NCBI GenBank assembly: GCA_030740295.1
Contig: JASLXP010000297.1
Span: forward strand, 1 to 7,277
DNA length: 7,277 nt
Origin: Planctomycetota bacterium
GTDB taxonomy: Bacteria; Planctomycetota; PUPC01; JACPCR01
Reading direction: 5' to 3'
The notes beneath the pieces are model-generated. The model was not told the origin of the DNA, searched no databases, and worked only from the letters and a program-made list of their open reading frames with translations. Shown here one piece after another: positions 1 through 7,260 of this stretch. A program made the translations under genes and the position numbers. Numbering within the stretch: position 1 is the stretch's first letter; the number at the start of each line of letters is the position of its first letter.

Positions 1-3000
1 GTCCCACATGGCCTCTTCTTTCTTCGCACAGCCGAGTCCAAGTGCTTCGACGTACCAACGATCTTTGCCGTCGAAACGTTCGGCGATCTCGAGCAGCATA
101 TCTCTGCAATCCTTGAGCGGCACATCACGCAAAGCGAGCGCGACCTCACGCCGCACGGCAGGCGACGGATCTCTCGCCAGAACTGCCGCGTGTTTGAGCA
201 TGTTGTGATTCTGATGACGGAGGGCACGAAACGCGGCAATTCGGAACTGCGGGTCTTTGTGTTTCAGGATCGCTTCCACTTCAGTTTTGCCACCAGGTCC
301 GAGCTGCGACATCAGCCAGATGGCTCGAACGGCAACGTAAGGATTCTCATCTTTCAAGACGGCCAGCACATCTGTCAGCACCTGGTCCCCTTTGTCCTTC
401 AATTTCAGGAATCCGAGATTGCGGACATTGACCGCTGGGTTTTTCAAGGAAGCGATCTGACCGGCCGTCGTATTCAGATCGTTTTGCGGCACGCGCAGTT
501 TCGCGCCCTTCGGTGCAATGCGATAAATCGTGCCGCTCGCGGAGGCGTCACGCGCTCCATGCCCTCCCACCTGCGGATCGAACCAATCGGCAACGTAAAT
601 GGCGCCATCCGGGCCCACGGCAACATCGGATGGCCGGAAGTAGGTGATCGAGTCTCCGAATCCCTTGCCGCGACGTGTGGTGTCCGTGCCGAAAAAATCA
701 TTCTTGGGATTGGAAGTGAAGAAAGTGAAATTCTTCAGCTCGAAGCCGGAATCCTGCGGCTTGGGCAAGTAGCCGAGCAGCTTGTTGAGCGAAGGCTCAC
801 AGCTCAGGAGCAGGCCGTTGTACTTCGTCGGCAGCGCACCGTTTTCATAGAAGACAATTCCAGTCGGTGAGCCGGCACCGTAGACATCGCCAGCCGGTAT
901 GGTGCCCGGATCGTCCTGACGCCATTCGGCGACCTGTGTCGGCTGGCCGAAGCGGCGGTCCGCTCCCCAACTCCGTGTGCCGTCCGCCGATGCAAATCCA
1001 AGATTGCCGTACTCCATCAACCATGTGGTGCGGCATGCGGGAGGGTCGTCGTTGTCGTTCTGAAAAACGTCTCCGAAAGAGGTGACACACTGCTCGTAAC
1101 TGTTTCGAAAGTTGAAGCCGATGCAGCGCAGCCCCGTGCCGTCAGGACGAACCTTCAAAGTCAGCCCACCAATATAAACGTGACCATCGCTGCTGGGCTT
1201 GCCGGCTTTGTTGCGCCCACTGTACGGGCTGCCTGCTATCACGCGGTTGCCCTCTTTGTCGGTGACGTCCGGCTGGCCTGCGTTGCCCGTATTGAAATAC
1301 CAGTCGCCATCCGGCCCCACGGTGACTGAGTGCAGGCTGTGGTCGTGGTTTTTGCCACCAAAGCCGGTGAGGAACGCCTCCTTCTTATCAACCTTGGAAT
1401 CAAATTTATCGTCACGATTGACGTCGGTGTAAACGAACAGTGACGGGGGCTGCGAGACGACGATTCGATTGTCGATGACCGCCACCCCAAGCGGCGCCAC
1501 GAGGTCCTTATCCTGCACGAAGACGTGGCTCTTGTCGGCTTTGCCGTCACCGGTCGTATCCTCGAGCACCATGATTCTGTCACCACCGCCTTTGTGCTCT
1601 ACCTGTGCGGCGCGGGCACTGCCTCGATAGTTGACACCTTCGGCGACCCAGGCGCGACCTTTGTAGTCAAAGTCAATGTTGGTCGGATTATAGAAAAGCG
1701 GCGAAGTGGCCCAGACAGTGACTTCAAGGTCGTCCGGCAAAGTGAATCTATCCGCAGGCAGGCTCTTTATGGTTGTATCGATGCTACTGTTTGCCCTCGG
1801 TCTTGATTTCTTCATCTGTGCAATCAGATCTTTCGGCCGTTTGGTGAACACCATAAACTTCACGCTCGCTACATTGCTCCGGCTTACACCGCCTTTGTCG
1901 AGCCCTCCTTTGGCGCGGAATGCGACGTATTTCCCATCGAGCTGATAAGTGATGATGGAGTTTGCGTGAGTGCCGATACCGAACTCCACGGGCTCGTCAC
2001 CCACCACCATCGGCTTGCCTTCACAATTGCGGTTTTTCTGGGGCCTGCCGTGGTCCGCAGATGCGCTCTTCCACTTCAGTTCGGTGAGCTTGGTTTCGCC
2101 GTCGGGGCCGACAAGCGTCGGCTCGACCCAGTCCGCCCAGTCATGGCTGTTGCCGTTACCTGCATTGTCCACGACGAGATGAAGCTGCTTGGCTCCGCTG
2201 ATATTCGCCTCTATTTCCACGGCCATGCCCTTGGTTTTGTGTGTCACCACCGGGCTGACGTAGGTGGCGCCTTCTGTCGAAACTTGCCCCCTGGTTTTTG
2301 CCTTCCTCTTTCCGCCACCGTCCTGATTGGCCTCCATCTCCTCGGCTGTGGGTGTTTTCGACGCGACGCCGGCGGTCGGCACCTCGAGGCCGGCCGTCCA
2401 GACGATGGCGTTCAACATGACTTTGCGAAAGTTGTCGTCCTTCCAGTTCTTATGAAAATGTCCGCCGGTAAAGCCAAAGCCGCGTCCCCGGCCATCTCCC
2501 GGATCGGATGCCCAGCCGACATGCTGGATCTTTCCTGCAGCCACAGCCTGCCGTACGTGCGGATTGCCGCTGTGAGCGCCATCCCCGCGTTTCAGCGTAT
2601 CTTTGCCCGGGTGCGCGCTCAGGATGGGCGTAACGTTCTCCATGTCGGGACGAAACCGCATGTGGTAATACCACTCATCACGAATTTTGAAAGGCTTGAC
2701 TCCGTTTGTAATCGGATGTTCCGGAAGCGATCTGAAGTCTGCATCCCAATGCGGATTAACCGACAAGTTGACCTCGAAGTATCCGCCCATCCACCGGAGA
2801 AATGCATTGCCCGGATCGCCCATCACCGTCTCGACGCCGTAATGAATGCATACCAGGCCAACACCTTTCTTGTGTAAACCTTCGAAGAAATCGAGCTGCC
2901 GATTCAGCACGTGCCTCCCTCCGCCGTCGCAATAAACGACCACAGACTTTGCTCCCTCGAATACCTTGTTGTCCGACGGCCATCCGTTGGTGACAACAGT

Positions 3001-3183
3001 GGATTCGATGTTCGACATGTTCTCGTTCAACAAACGCGAGAGCAGCATGCAGCCGGCCTTGTGTTCATGCGAACCGCGGCCGTGACTGGCCCTGCCTGCG
3101 ACGAAAACGATTTTCGATTTGGCTTCCGCGTAAAGTGAGACAGGAAGGACGAGTATGGAGAGTGCAATAAATATGGATCTCAT
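1..3183 (-). CDS. Secreted ThuA-like / NPCBM-like / PVC-type dehydrogenase / HEAT-repeat protein (3' end beyond window)
   Basis: The frame is open for 1061 codons from the ATG at 3183 to base 1, so the C-terminus is missing. The start is well fixed: an in-frame TAG lies ten codons upstream with no ATG, GTG or TTG between. Residues 1-19 look like a signal peptide ending SLYA|EA. Residues ~24-265 are a ThuA-like (glutamine-amidotransferase-like fold) domain, with motifs such as VNPHW, DEWYYHMRF, GFGFTGGHFH and LNAIVWTAG. Residues ~305-445 look like an NPCBM-type carbohydrate-binding domain (DWADW at 348-352, GIGTHANS from 402). Residues ~480-895 match the PVC membrane-bound dehydrogenase domain (NHDHSLHS from 612, GPDGDWYFNTGN, FRNSYEQ, QNDNDD, ADWFDPQ around 867). 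Residues ~900-1061 form HEAT-like helical repeats. Family members often end in a CxxCH cytochrome c domain; none is visible here because the gene is cut. Likely role (inference): periplasmic oxidation or binding of a sugar-derived substrate. The exact reaction is unknown. Confidence 0.93.
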   Translation of the reverse strand, partial: MRSIFIALSILVLPVSLYAEAKSKIVFVAGRASHGRGSHEHKAGCMLLSRLLNENMSNIESTVVTNGWPSDNKVFEGAKSVVVYCDGGGRHVLNRQLDFFEGLHKKGVGLVCIHYGVETVMGDPGNAFLRWMGGYFEVNLSVNPHWDADFRSLPEHPITNGVKPFKIRDEWYYHMRFRPDMENVTPILSAHPGKDTLKRGDGAHSGNPHVRQAVAAGKIQHVGWASDPGDGRGRGFGFTGGHFHKNWKDDNFRKVMLNAIVWTAGLEVPTAGVASKTPTAEEMEANQDGGGKRKAKTRGQVSTEGATYVSPVVTHKTKGMAVEIEANISGAKQLHLVVDNAGNGNSHDWADWVEPTLVGPDGETKLTELKWKSASADHGRPQKNRNCEGKPMVVGDEPVEFGIGTHANSIITYQLDGKYVAFRAKGGLDKGGVSRSNVASVKFMVFTKRPKDLIAQMKKSRPRANSSIDTTIKSLPADRFTLPDDLEVTVWATSPLFYNPTNIDFDYKGRAWVAEGVNYRGSARAAQVEHKGGGDRIMVLEDTTGDGKADKSHVFVQDKDLVAPLGVAVIDNRIVVSQPPSLFVYTDVNRDDKFDSKVDKKEAFLTGFGGKNHDHSLHSVTVGPDGDWYFNTGNAGQPDVTDKEGNRVIAGSPYSGRNKAGKPSSDGHVYIGGLTLKVRPDGTGLRCIGFNFRNSYEQCVTSFGDVFQNDNDDPPACRTTWLMEYGNLGFASADGTRSWGADRRFGQPTQVAEWRQDDPGTIPAGDVYGAGSPTGIVFYENGALPTKYNGLLLSCEPSLNKLLGYLPKPQDSGFELKNFTFFTSNPKNDFFGTDTTRRGKGFGDSITYFRPSDVAVGPDGAIYVADWFDPQVGGHGARDASASGTIYRIAPKGAKLRVPQNDLNTTAGQIASLKNPAVNVRNLGFLKLKDKGDQVLTDVLAVLKDENPYVAVRAIWLMSQLGPGGKTEVEAILKHKDPQFRIAAFRALRHQNHNMLKHAAVLARDPSPAVRREVALALRDVPLKDCRDMLLEIAERFDGKDRWYVEALGLGCAKKEEAMWD

Positions 3184-3320
3184 GGCAATTAGCAGAAGTT
3201 TTCGTTGTGACTATCAGATGATGGGCGGGACAGAATAATGAAGAAATCAGATCTCGCCGCCGAAAGGGGGCCTCACGCGGGATGAGGTGTAAACAGGTTA
3301 TCCGTGGAAGTTTTGTTCTT

Positions 3321-3526
3321 TTGGCAAGAAATCTTTGAAAGCGACTCAAAATCCATGATTTAACATTCAAGCGCACCAGCACTTTCAGCCTGCTCAGGAA
3401 CTGAATAAAGAATGATGATTTTTGATTTCTGATTTTCGAAGTCAGAAATGTGCTGCTTAAACGAATGCTTGACTTCAGAAATCAAGAATCAGCAATCATC
3501 ATTCTTTATTCGGATTTCTGAAATGG
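3321..3526. repeat. Direct repeat copy A (~206 bp, contains palindrome)
   Basis: This segment aligns without gaps to 3642-3847, with 14 mismatches by my hand count (about 93% identity). It begins near ttggcaag and ends at cggatttctgaaatgg. The first ~83 bases are not palindromic and carry 9 of the 14 differences. The remaining ~123 bases, which include the palindrome, carry only 5. It lies between two same-strand genes, overlaps neither, and is visibly richer in A/T than its neighbours. No transposase or target-site duplication is seen, so whether it is a mobile element (MITE-like) or a local duplication is open. Confidence 0.95.
3404..3510. repeat. Imperfect palindrome inside repeat copy A (42-nt arms, 23-nt loop)
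   Basis: The left arm is 3404-3445 and the right arm 3469-3510. The two arms match as reverse complements at 35 of 42 positions by hand count. The outermost 17 bases (AATAAAGAATGATGATT) pair perfectly, and the mismatches come mostly as adjacent pairs further in. As RNA or single-stranded DNA this would form one long hairpin. It is not followed by a U-tract on either strand, so it is not a classic intrinsic terminator. Confidence 0.85.
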
Positions 3527-3549
3527 TTTCAGAGAATCAGCTGTTCTCT
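3517..3549. other. Two overlapping, mutually exclusive small hairpins after repeat copy A
   Basis: TCTGAAA (3517-3523) pairs perfectly with TTTCAGA (3527-3533) across a 3-nt loop. AGAGAA (3531-3536) pairs perfectly with TTCTCT (3544-3549) across a 7-nt loop. The stems share 3531-3533, so both cannot form fully at once. The first stem is absent from copy B, because similarity ends inside it. The stems are short and A/T-rich; any function is speculative. Confidence 0.4.
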
Positions 3550-3606
3550 TTGGCTGCGGCGAAGGCTGCTGTAGCTGTTTAGCGTGACCCGGAGCTACCC
3601 GCCTAA

Positions 3607-3619
3607 GTCCCTTCGGGAC
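3607..3619. other. Small hairpin GTCCC-TTC-GGGAC between repeat copies
   Basis: A perfect 5-bp G/C-rich stem with a 3-nt loop sits in the unique spacer between the two repeat copies. No T-run follows on either strand, so I do not call it a terminator. Confidence 0.4.
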
Positions 3620-3641
3620 ACAATTCGCAGGAGTTCTGTTT

Positions 3642-3847
3642 TTGGCAAGGAATCTCTGAAAGTGACTCAAAATCCATGATTCAACATTCAGTCGCACCAA
3701 CACTTGCAGCCTGCTCAGGAATTGAATAAAGAATGATGATTTTTGATTTCTGATTTTCGAAGTCAGATATGTGCTGCTTGAACGAATGCTTGACTTCAGA
3801 AATCAAAAGTCAGCAATCATCGTTCTTTATTCGGATTTCTGAAATGG
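3642..3847. repeat. Direct repeat copy B (~206 bp, contains palindrome)
   Basis: This is the second copy of the element at 3321-3526, in the same orientation and offset by exactly 321 bp. The 115 bp between the copies are not repeated elsewhere in the window. Similarity stops abruptly after gaaatgg: copy A continues tttcagag and copy B continues cccggggg, so the right boundary is sharp. Copy B ends about 50 bp from the stop codon of the beta-propeller gene, so it sits in that gene's 3' untranslated region. Confidence 0.95.
3725..3831. repeat. Imperfect palindrome inside repeat copy B (42-nt arms, 23-nt loop)
   Basis: The arms are 3725-3766 and 3790-3831, pairing at 34 of 42 positions by hand count. 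The left arm is identical to that of copy A. The right arm has three changes: two near 3806-3808 and one in the outer 17 bases that can still pair as G-U in RNA. The overall hairpin is therefore retained in both copies. Confidence 0.83.
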
Positions 3848-3897
3848 CCCGGGGGATCGCACCCGTCGCACTTGCGATGAGACGCCGCAGCCCCCTT

Positions 3898-5010
3898 TCA
3901 TTCGGCCTCCGCCACATACAGCCGCGACCACCGATCCGCACTCACGTTAAAGTAAATCCTCTGCCCATCCGGACTGAACACCGGATGCGGATGCGACACT
4001 CGCCACGAGGTCGCCCCTCGGTTGTTGGTGAAGTGATGGATGAACTGGTGGTCGCCTGTCACAGGATCGACCACCGCGACGGCCCATTCTCCCTCCGAGC
4101 CACCGAACGCCTCGTACCTGGTATCAGTCACAACGAGATGGCCGCAAGAACTGAAAGATGGATGTGCGCCGGGAAAACGAGGGGCATTAAGTTCATCAAC
4201 ATTGCCGCTCACTATGTTCGTTTCCTCAAACGACCTCTTTCCACAGTTCAGAACAGATCGCGAATCAGGATGCCAGGCAGGATGCCCCCAGTTGGTGCGG
4301 CAGATCAAATGCTGCTGGCTCTCGAGGTCGTAACAGAAGAATCCAATTCTCAGGCTCGCATTCTTAATTCGAAACCGGCCATCAGTTGGAGATGAGAGCT
4401 TGAAGAACAACCGATTCATGTCCGGGCTCATAACTGGAAAGAACAGTGAGATCTGCCGTTCCTGGTAATGCTCCTCAATCCAATCTGAGTGGGCAGTCCG
4501 TATCTCCTCCAAAGCGAGCACCGATCGTGTCTGGCCGGTATTCAGATTCAGCAATTCGATATCACGATGCTGGCCAGGCTCCCAGTGAAGTCCATAGATT
4601 GGGAATTCATTTGAGTGCGGCTGTCCAAATCCAAGTTGCCGGTCTCGAGCCAAAATGCGTTCCTCAAGGCTTTCGATGTTTACCGCGGCGATTACCCACT
4701 CGCCTTCACGCAGATCCTGAAAGACGACGTGACTTCCGCTGCAGGCCCACTGCTGGCTGGCCGCGCGATGGATGTCTTCTACCGTGATTCCTTCGGCCAG
4801 AATTCGTTCTTCAGCACTGGCTCGGTTTACGATCCGCAGATCGCCGCTGTGGCCTTCGGGAGTGCTGGACTGATAGAACAGAATCCAGCTCCCGTCGGGA
4901 CTTTCAGGTGAAGTAATAAAGTAAGTGTGAACGGAGTGACAGTGCGCGTTCGGCAAAACTCGAGTAACTCGCGGCGAATGCCATCTGTCTACCAGTGAGG
5001 TGTTCGACAT
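3898..5010 (-). CDS. Beta-propeller protein, oligogalacturonate lyase (PL22)/TolB-like
   Basis: This 370-residue protein has no signal peptide or membrane segment, so it is probably cytoplasmic. Repeated propeller-blade motifs are visible: SPDGSWILFYQ (~37-47), SPDMNRLFF (~195-203), HPAWHPDSR (243-251), HPSFSSCGHLVVTD (283-296) and HPHPVFSPDGQRIYF (340-354). The His positions (H243, H283, H340, H342) and the N-terminal HCHSVHTYF segment resemble oligogalacturonate lyases, which cleave unsaturated digalacturonate using a metal held by histidines and a glutamine. At the position where I would place the metal-ligand glutamine, three residues before H340, this protein has R337, so lyase activity or metal binding may differ. 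The ATG lies five bases after the stop of the upstream membrane-protein gene, which implies cotranscription and probably translational coupling. No strong Shine-Dalgarno is seen. A non-catalytic TolB/WD40-like propeller is the main alternative. The fold is much surer than the reaction. Confidence 0.85.
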   Translation of the reverse strand: MSNTSLVDRWHSPRVTRVLPNAHCHSVHTYFITSPESPDGSWILFYQSSTPEGHSGDLRIVNRASAEERILAEGITVEDIHRAASQQWACSGSHVVFQDLREGEWVIAAVNIESLEERILARDRQLGFGQPHSNEFPIYGLHWEPGQHRDIELLNLNTGQTRSVLALEEIRTAHSDWIEEHYQERQISLFFPVMSPDMNRLFFKLSSPTDGRFRIKNASLRIGFFCYDLESQQHLICRTNWGHPAWHPDSRSVLNCGKRSFEETNIVSGNVDELNAPRFPGAHPSFSSCGHLVVTDTRYEAFGGSEGEWAVAVVDPVTGDHQFIHHFTNNRGATSWRVSHPHPVFSPDGQRIYFNVSADRWSRLYVAEAE

Positions 5011-5015
5011 GCTGA

Positions 5016-6953
5016 TTACCAGAAACCGATGAAGTACCTGCGCGTCGCCTCAACATCGAACAGCCCCAGGATCCCCCACAAGCTGGCGACGGCGAGGTGG
5101 CCGAACGCCAGCCCGATACCAAGGCGGCGGAGACTGCGGTAGGCAGAGCCGCCTCCAAGGTGGAGGACGGTCGCCTTCACCGCCCAGACGGACATCATCG
5201 GCAGGGCGATGTAACGGCCGATGGCGCACGATACGACGAAACCGATCGGCGAAAGTGGAAACCAGTAAAACCTCTGCTGCAGGATGGCGAAGCCGGTCGT
5301 GGTCACCAGGCCAAGCCCCATCAGAAGGTGCCTGACGGGATTGGCAGATTTTCCTTCCCGAGCGACATTGATGACATGGTCCGCGGGCCAGATGGACGGC
5401 TTCTGGCGGAGGTTGGCAAAGCCATGTTCGTAGATGGTCGGAAATTGAAAGAGCGTCGCTAACAGGTATCCGCATGCGACGGCAATCAGGCTGAGCCAGA
5501 TCCATCGCCGGTATCCGAAACCGGTCACCTCGGCCAGGCGGAAGCCGTCGAGCTGATGCGGAGTAACAAAAGTAAAGGCCACAAGGATCGACATAAAGCA
5601 GAGGGCTGCGATGGTGGAATGTCCCGCGACGGCAAAAGGCTTTCCTCCCAGCATCCAGATAAAAGAGGTCATGCCGATCGTGTGCAGATAGATGTTCGCG
5701 ATGCCTGCCTGTGCACGGATTCGGGCCATGAGCACCACTCGCACCAACAGCATTCCCAGAAAGAAAGCTGCAAACCAGAAAACCATTCCAGCGCCCGTGA
5801 GCACCGCCATCAATCCGGCGATTCCAAGGGCAATGCCAATCAGTGTGAAACGTCCGGGCGCGTTCTTTTTTACCTTTGTATTGCTGGAGAACTGTCGAAA
5901 GGCATCTGCACCGTATTTTCGAGTGGCCCAGAGCATGACGATGAAAAAGCCCAGGTAGCCGCCGATCCCCTCCTGTTCGTAAATGTGGAACAGTGGACCG
6001 CCCCACCCCGATGGCACGCCGAACAGATGAATGACGATGGCCTCAGCTTTCAAAAGGAACATGGTCACCCAGATGGTCAGCAGCACGCGAGTCGGCACCA
6101 GAAAACCCAGTCCGATGACAACCGGATTAAATCGATAGATCGGGCCGTATCCGCCGGATTTCCACAGCGCGTTCGGCCACATAAAGCTGAAGTTGACCTG
6201 GTAGGGCGGGAGCTTCCAGTCGCTTGCCAGGGAGGGAATGATGTAGAAGAGATTGAAGAAGACGGCGAGACCTACACCCCACCGAAAAGCCGGGTTACGG
6301 AAGAGTTCCCCCGCGCCGGATGCATGCCGCTGACCAACGAGCTCGATGGCCAGCTCGGCAACCGGAAAGGTGAGACGTTCATCCTGGGACCACCGGCGAA
6401 AAAAGTACCCGATCAAAAGACTCGTGGTGAAATAGAACAGAATGAAGATCGCCCCCAGTGAGAACAGAGGCAGCATCCATTCTCCCCACGGCAGCGGTTT
6501 TCCCTGAAGGCTTTCCCAGAAGGTGCGAATCGCCTCAGGGTCTTTAGCCACTAACCAGTCCGGCAGAAAGGGGACGATTGCATCGGCCGTGCTTCTAAAA
6601 TCGCGTATATAGAGAGGCGACGTGAGCTTGGCGAGAACCTGGCGGTAGAGACCGATGAATCCGATCGTGACGGAAACGCAAACGAACGCGTAGCTCATCA
6701 GGATTTCCTGCCGCTTCAGTCTGAGATAAACGCCAGTCGCACCGAGCACGGGACCGAGCGCCAACAGAAAGAGCAGTGAAGCAATGCCGGAAAGTGGCGG
6801 GACGGCTTCCGCCACATGAATCGAGCCACGGATGAGCTGGGATTGCTGCTCCCACCACGCGCCGGCAACAGAACAGACGATGCCGAGCCCAAGAATGCGA
6901 GCCCACGTCTGCCAGGTGACGGCAGAGGCATCAAGCTGAGGCTCGGTAGACAT
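5016..6953 (-). CDS. OPT-like polytopic membrane protein, DUF6785/DUF6784 family
   Basis: This 645-residue protein has roughly 12-14 hydrophobic segments, for example ~18-36, 54-76, 84-104, 158-184, 224-241, 276-302, 368-411, 440-463, 483-503, 540-558, 568-590 and 608-632. RRWSQDERLTFPVAELAIEL (186-205) matches the cytoplasmic motif typical of DUF6785 proteins, and the C-terminal stretch FPLSPIGF...VKATVLHLGGGSAYRSLR (565-609) matches DUF6784. This family is found mainly in Planctomycetota, Verrucomicrobiota and similar groups and resembles oligopeptide transporters (OPT). It is assumed to carry a solute across the inner membrane; the substrate is not established. The start is well fixed: an in-frame TGA lies 17 codons upstream with no ATG, GTG or TTG between. 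No Shine-Dalgarno is evident. The stop (TAA) is five bases before the beta-propeller gene, so the two probably share a transcript and a pathway. There is no N-terminal cleavable signal; the first ~15 residues are polar and probably cytoplasmic. Confidence 0.88.
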   Translation of the reverse strand: MSTEPQLDASAVTWQTWARILGLGIVCSVAGAWWEQQSQLIRGSIHVAEAVPPLSGIASLLFLLALGPVLGATGVYLRLKRQEILMSYAFVCVSVTIGFIGLYRQVLAKLTSPLYIRDFRSTADAIVPFLPDWLVAKDPEAIRTFWESLQGKPLPWGEWMLPLFSLGAIFILFYFTTSLLIGYFFRRWSQDERLTFPVAELAIELVGQRHASGAGELFRNPAFRWGVGLAVFFNLFYIIPSLASDWKLPPYQVNFSFMWPNALWKSGGYGPIYRFNPVVIGLGFLVPTRVLLTIWVTMFLLKAEAIVIHLFGVPSGWGGPLFHIYEQEGIGGYLGFFIVMLWATRKYGADAFRQFSSNTKVKKNAPGRFTLIGIALGIAGLMAVLTGAGMVFWFAAFFLGMLLVRVVLMARIRAQAGIANIYLHTIGMTSFIWMLGGKPFAVAGHSTIAALCFMSILVAFTFVTPHQLDGFRLAEVTGFGYRRWIWLSLIAVACGYLLATLFQFPTIYEHGFANLRQKPSIWPADHVINVAREGKSANPVRHLLMGLGLVTTTGFAILQQRFYWFPLSPIGFVVSCAIGRYIALPMMSVWAVKATVLHLGGGSAYRSLRRLGIGLAFGHLAVASLWGILGLFDVEATRRYFIGFW

Positions 6954-7010
6954 GATGGAAGAGTGGTTAATGGTTGCTAACTGATCAGGACTCGCTGGAT
7001 TTCATCCTCA

Positions 7011-7026
7011 TCCGCCTTCTGGCGGA
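7011..7026. other. Hairpin TCCGCC-TTCT-GGCGGA in the operon leader
   Basis: A perfect 6-bp stem with a 4-nt loop sits about 60 bases upstream of the membrane-protein start. On the minus (coding) strand the loop reads AGAA and the stem is followed by a purine-rich ATGAGGATGAAA. It could be a leader structure or chance; no terminator-like U-run follows in the direction of transcription. Confidence 0.4.
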
Positions 7027-7247
7027 AAAGCGAAGAGCAGAACAGTTACGATGGTTAATGAGCTGCGATTATCGGGAACCCCCAGACTGTTCACCAGCAG
7101 TGGACCCAGACCGGAACAACTTCTCCTATTCACAAAACAGGCTGTTCCTGCTGCGGACATTCCTCCCAGCTCTGCGACAAGCAGCTTGCGCGGCCTGCCT
7201 GTAAGCCGAGACGAGGGCAGTCTTACGGATTTGAATGACAGTTCTCA

Positions 7248-7260
7248 GGGGCAACGCCCC
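7248..7260. other. Hairpin GGGGC-AAC-GCCCC near the right edge
   Basis: A perfect 5-bp G/C stem with a 3-nt loop. It may belong to the end of an upstream transcript, but no U-tract follows on either strand and the window ends 17 bases later, so its role cannot be judged. Confidence 0.35.

Larger units (their letters stand above)
3184..3897. other. 714-bp intergenic region with two palindromic repeats
   Basis: No convincing gene lies here. Besides the two repeats and their palindromes, small stems occur at 3271-3287 (CCTCA/TGAGG), 3517-3533, 3531-3549 and 3607-3619. The part nearest the ThuA-type gene (3184-3320) should hold its promoter and leader, but I cannot identify a confident -35/-10 pair or a ribosome binding site. 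Short open frames that cross the repeats start at GTG within the repeat, and the longer one runs into the ThuA-type gene in another frame; they look spurious. Confidence 0.75.

Noticed and set aside
190..870. 226-codon plus-strand open frame
   Set aside because: Antisense shadow of the dehydrogenase/HEAT part of the minus-strand gene, with no recognisable motifs.
1966..2877. 303-codon plus-strand open frame
   Set aside because: It is wholly antisense to the ThuA/NPCBM part of the minus-strand gene, whose frame shows clear family motifs; the plus-strand translation has none.
3506..3703. 65-codon minus-strand frame spanning the spacer and part of copy B
   Set aside because: It starts with GTG inside the repeat, has no ribosome site, and the sister frame in copy A has a different C-terminus because the flanks differ.
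3404..3831. Palindromic repeats as a CRISPR array
   Set aside because: There are only two units of ~206 bp with a 115-bp spacer, far outside CRISPR dimensions, and no cas genes are present.
3848..3897. Intrinsic terminator just after the beta-propeller stop codon
   Set aside because: Small G/C-rich self-complementary stretches exist, but no stable stem followed by a U-run is visible in the transcribed direction.
3769..4395. 208-codon plus-strand frame starting in repeat copy B
   Set aside because: Most of it is antisense to the beta-propeller gene and it begins within the palindrome of a repeat; no motifs seen.
5050..6006. 318-codon minus-strand frame inside the membrane-protein gene
   Set aside because: It lies in a different frame of a gene with strong membrane topology and family motifs, and its Arg/His-rich translation resembles no protein.
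5556..6461. 301-codon plus-strand open frame rich in His, Gln and Lys
   Set aside because: Antisense to the membrane-protein gene; the composition is what hydrophobic codons give when read backwards.
6974..7204. 76-codon plus-strand frame in the leader region
   Set aside because: It has no recognisable domain or ribosome site, and it overlaps the expected promoter region of the divergently oriented operon.
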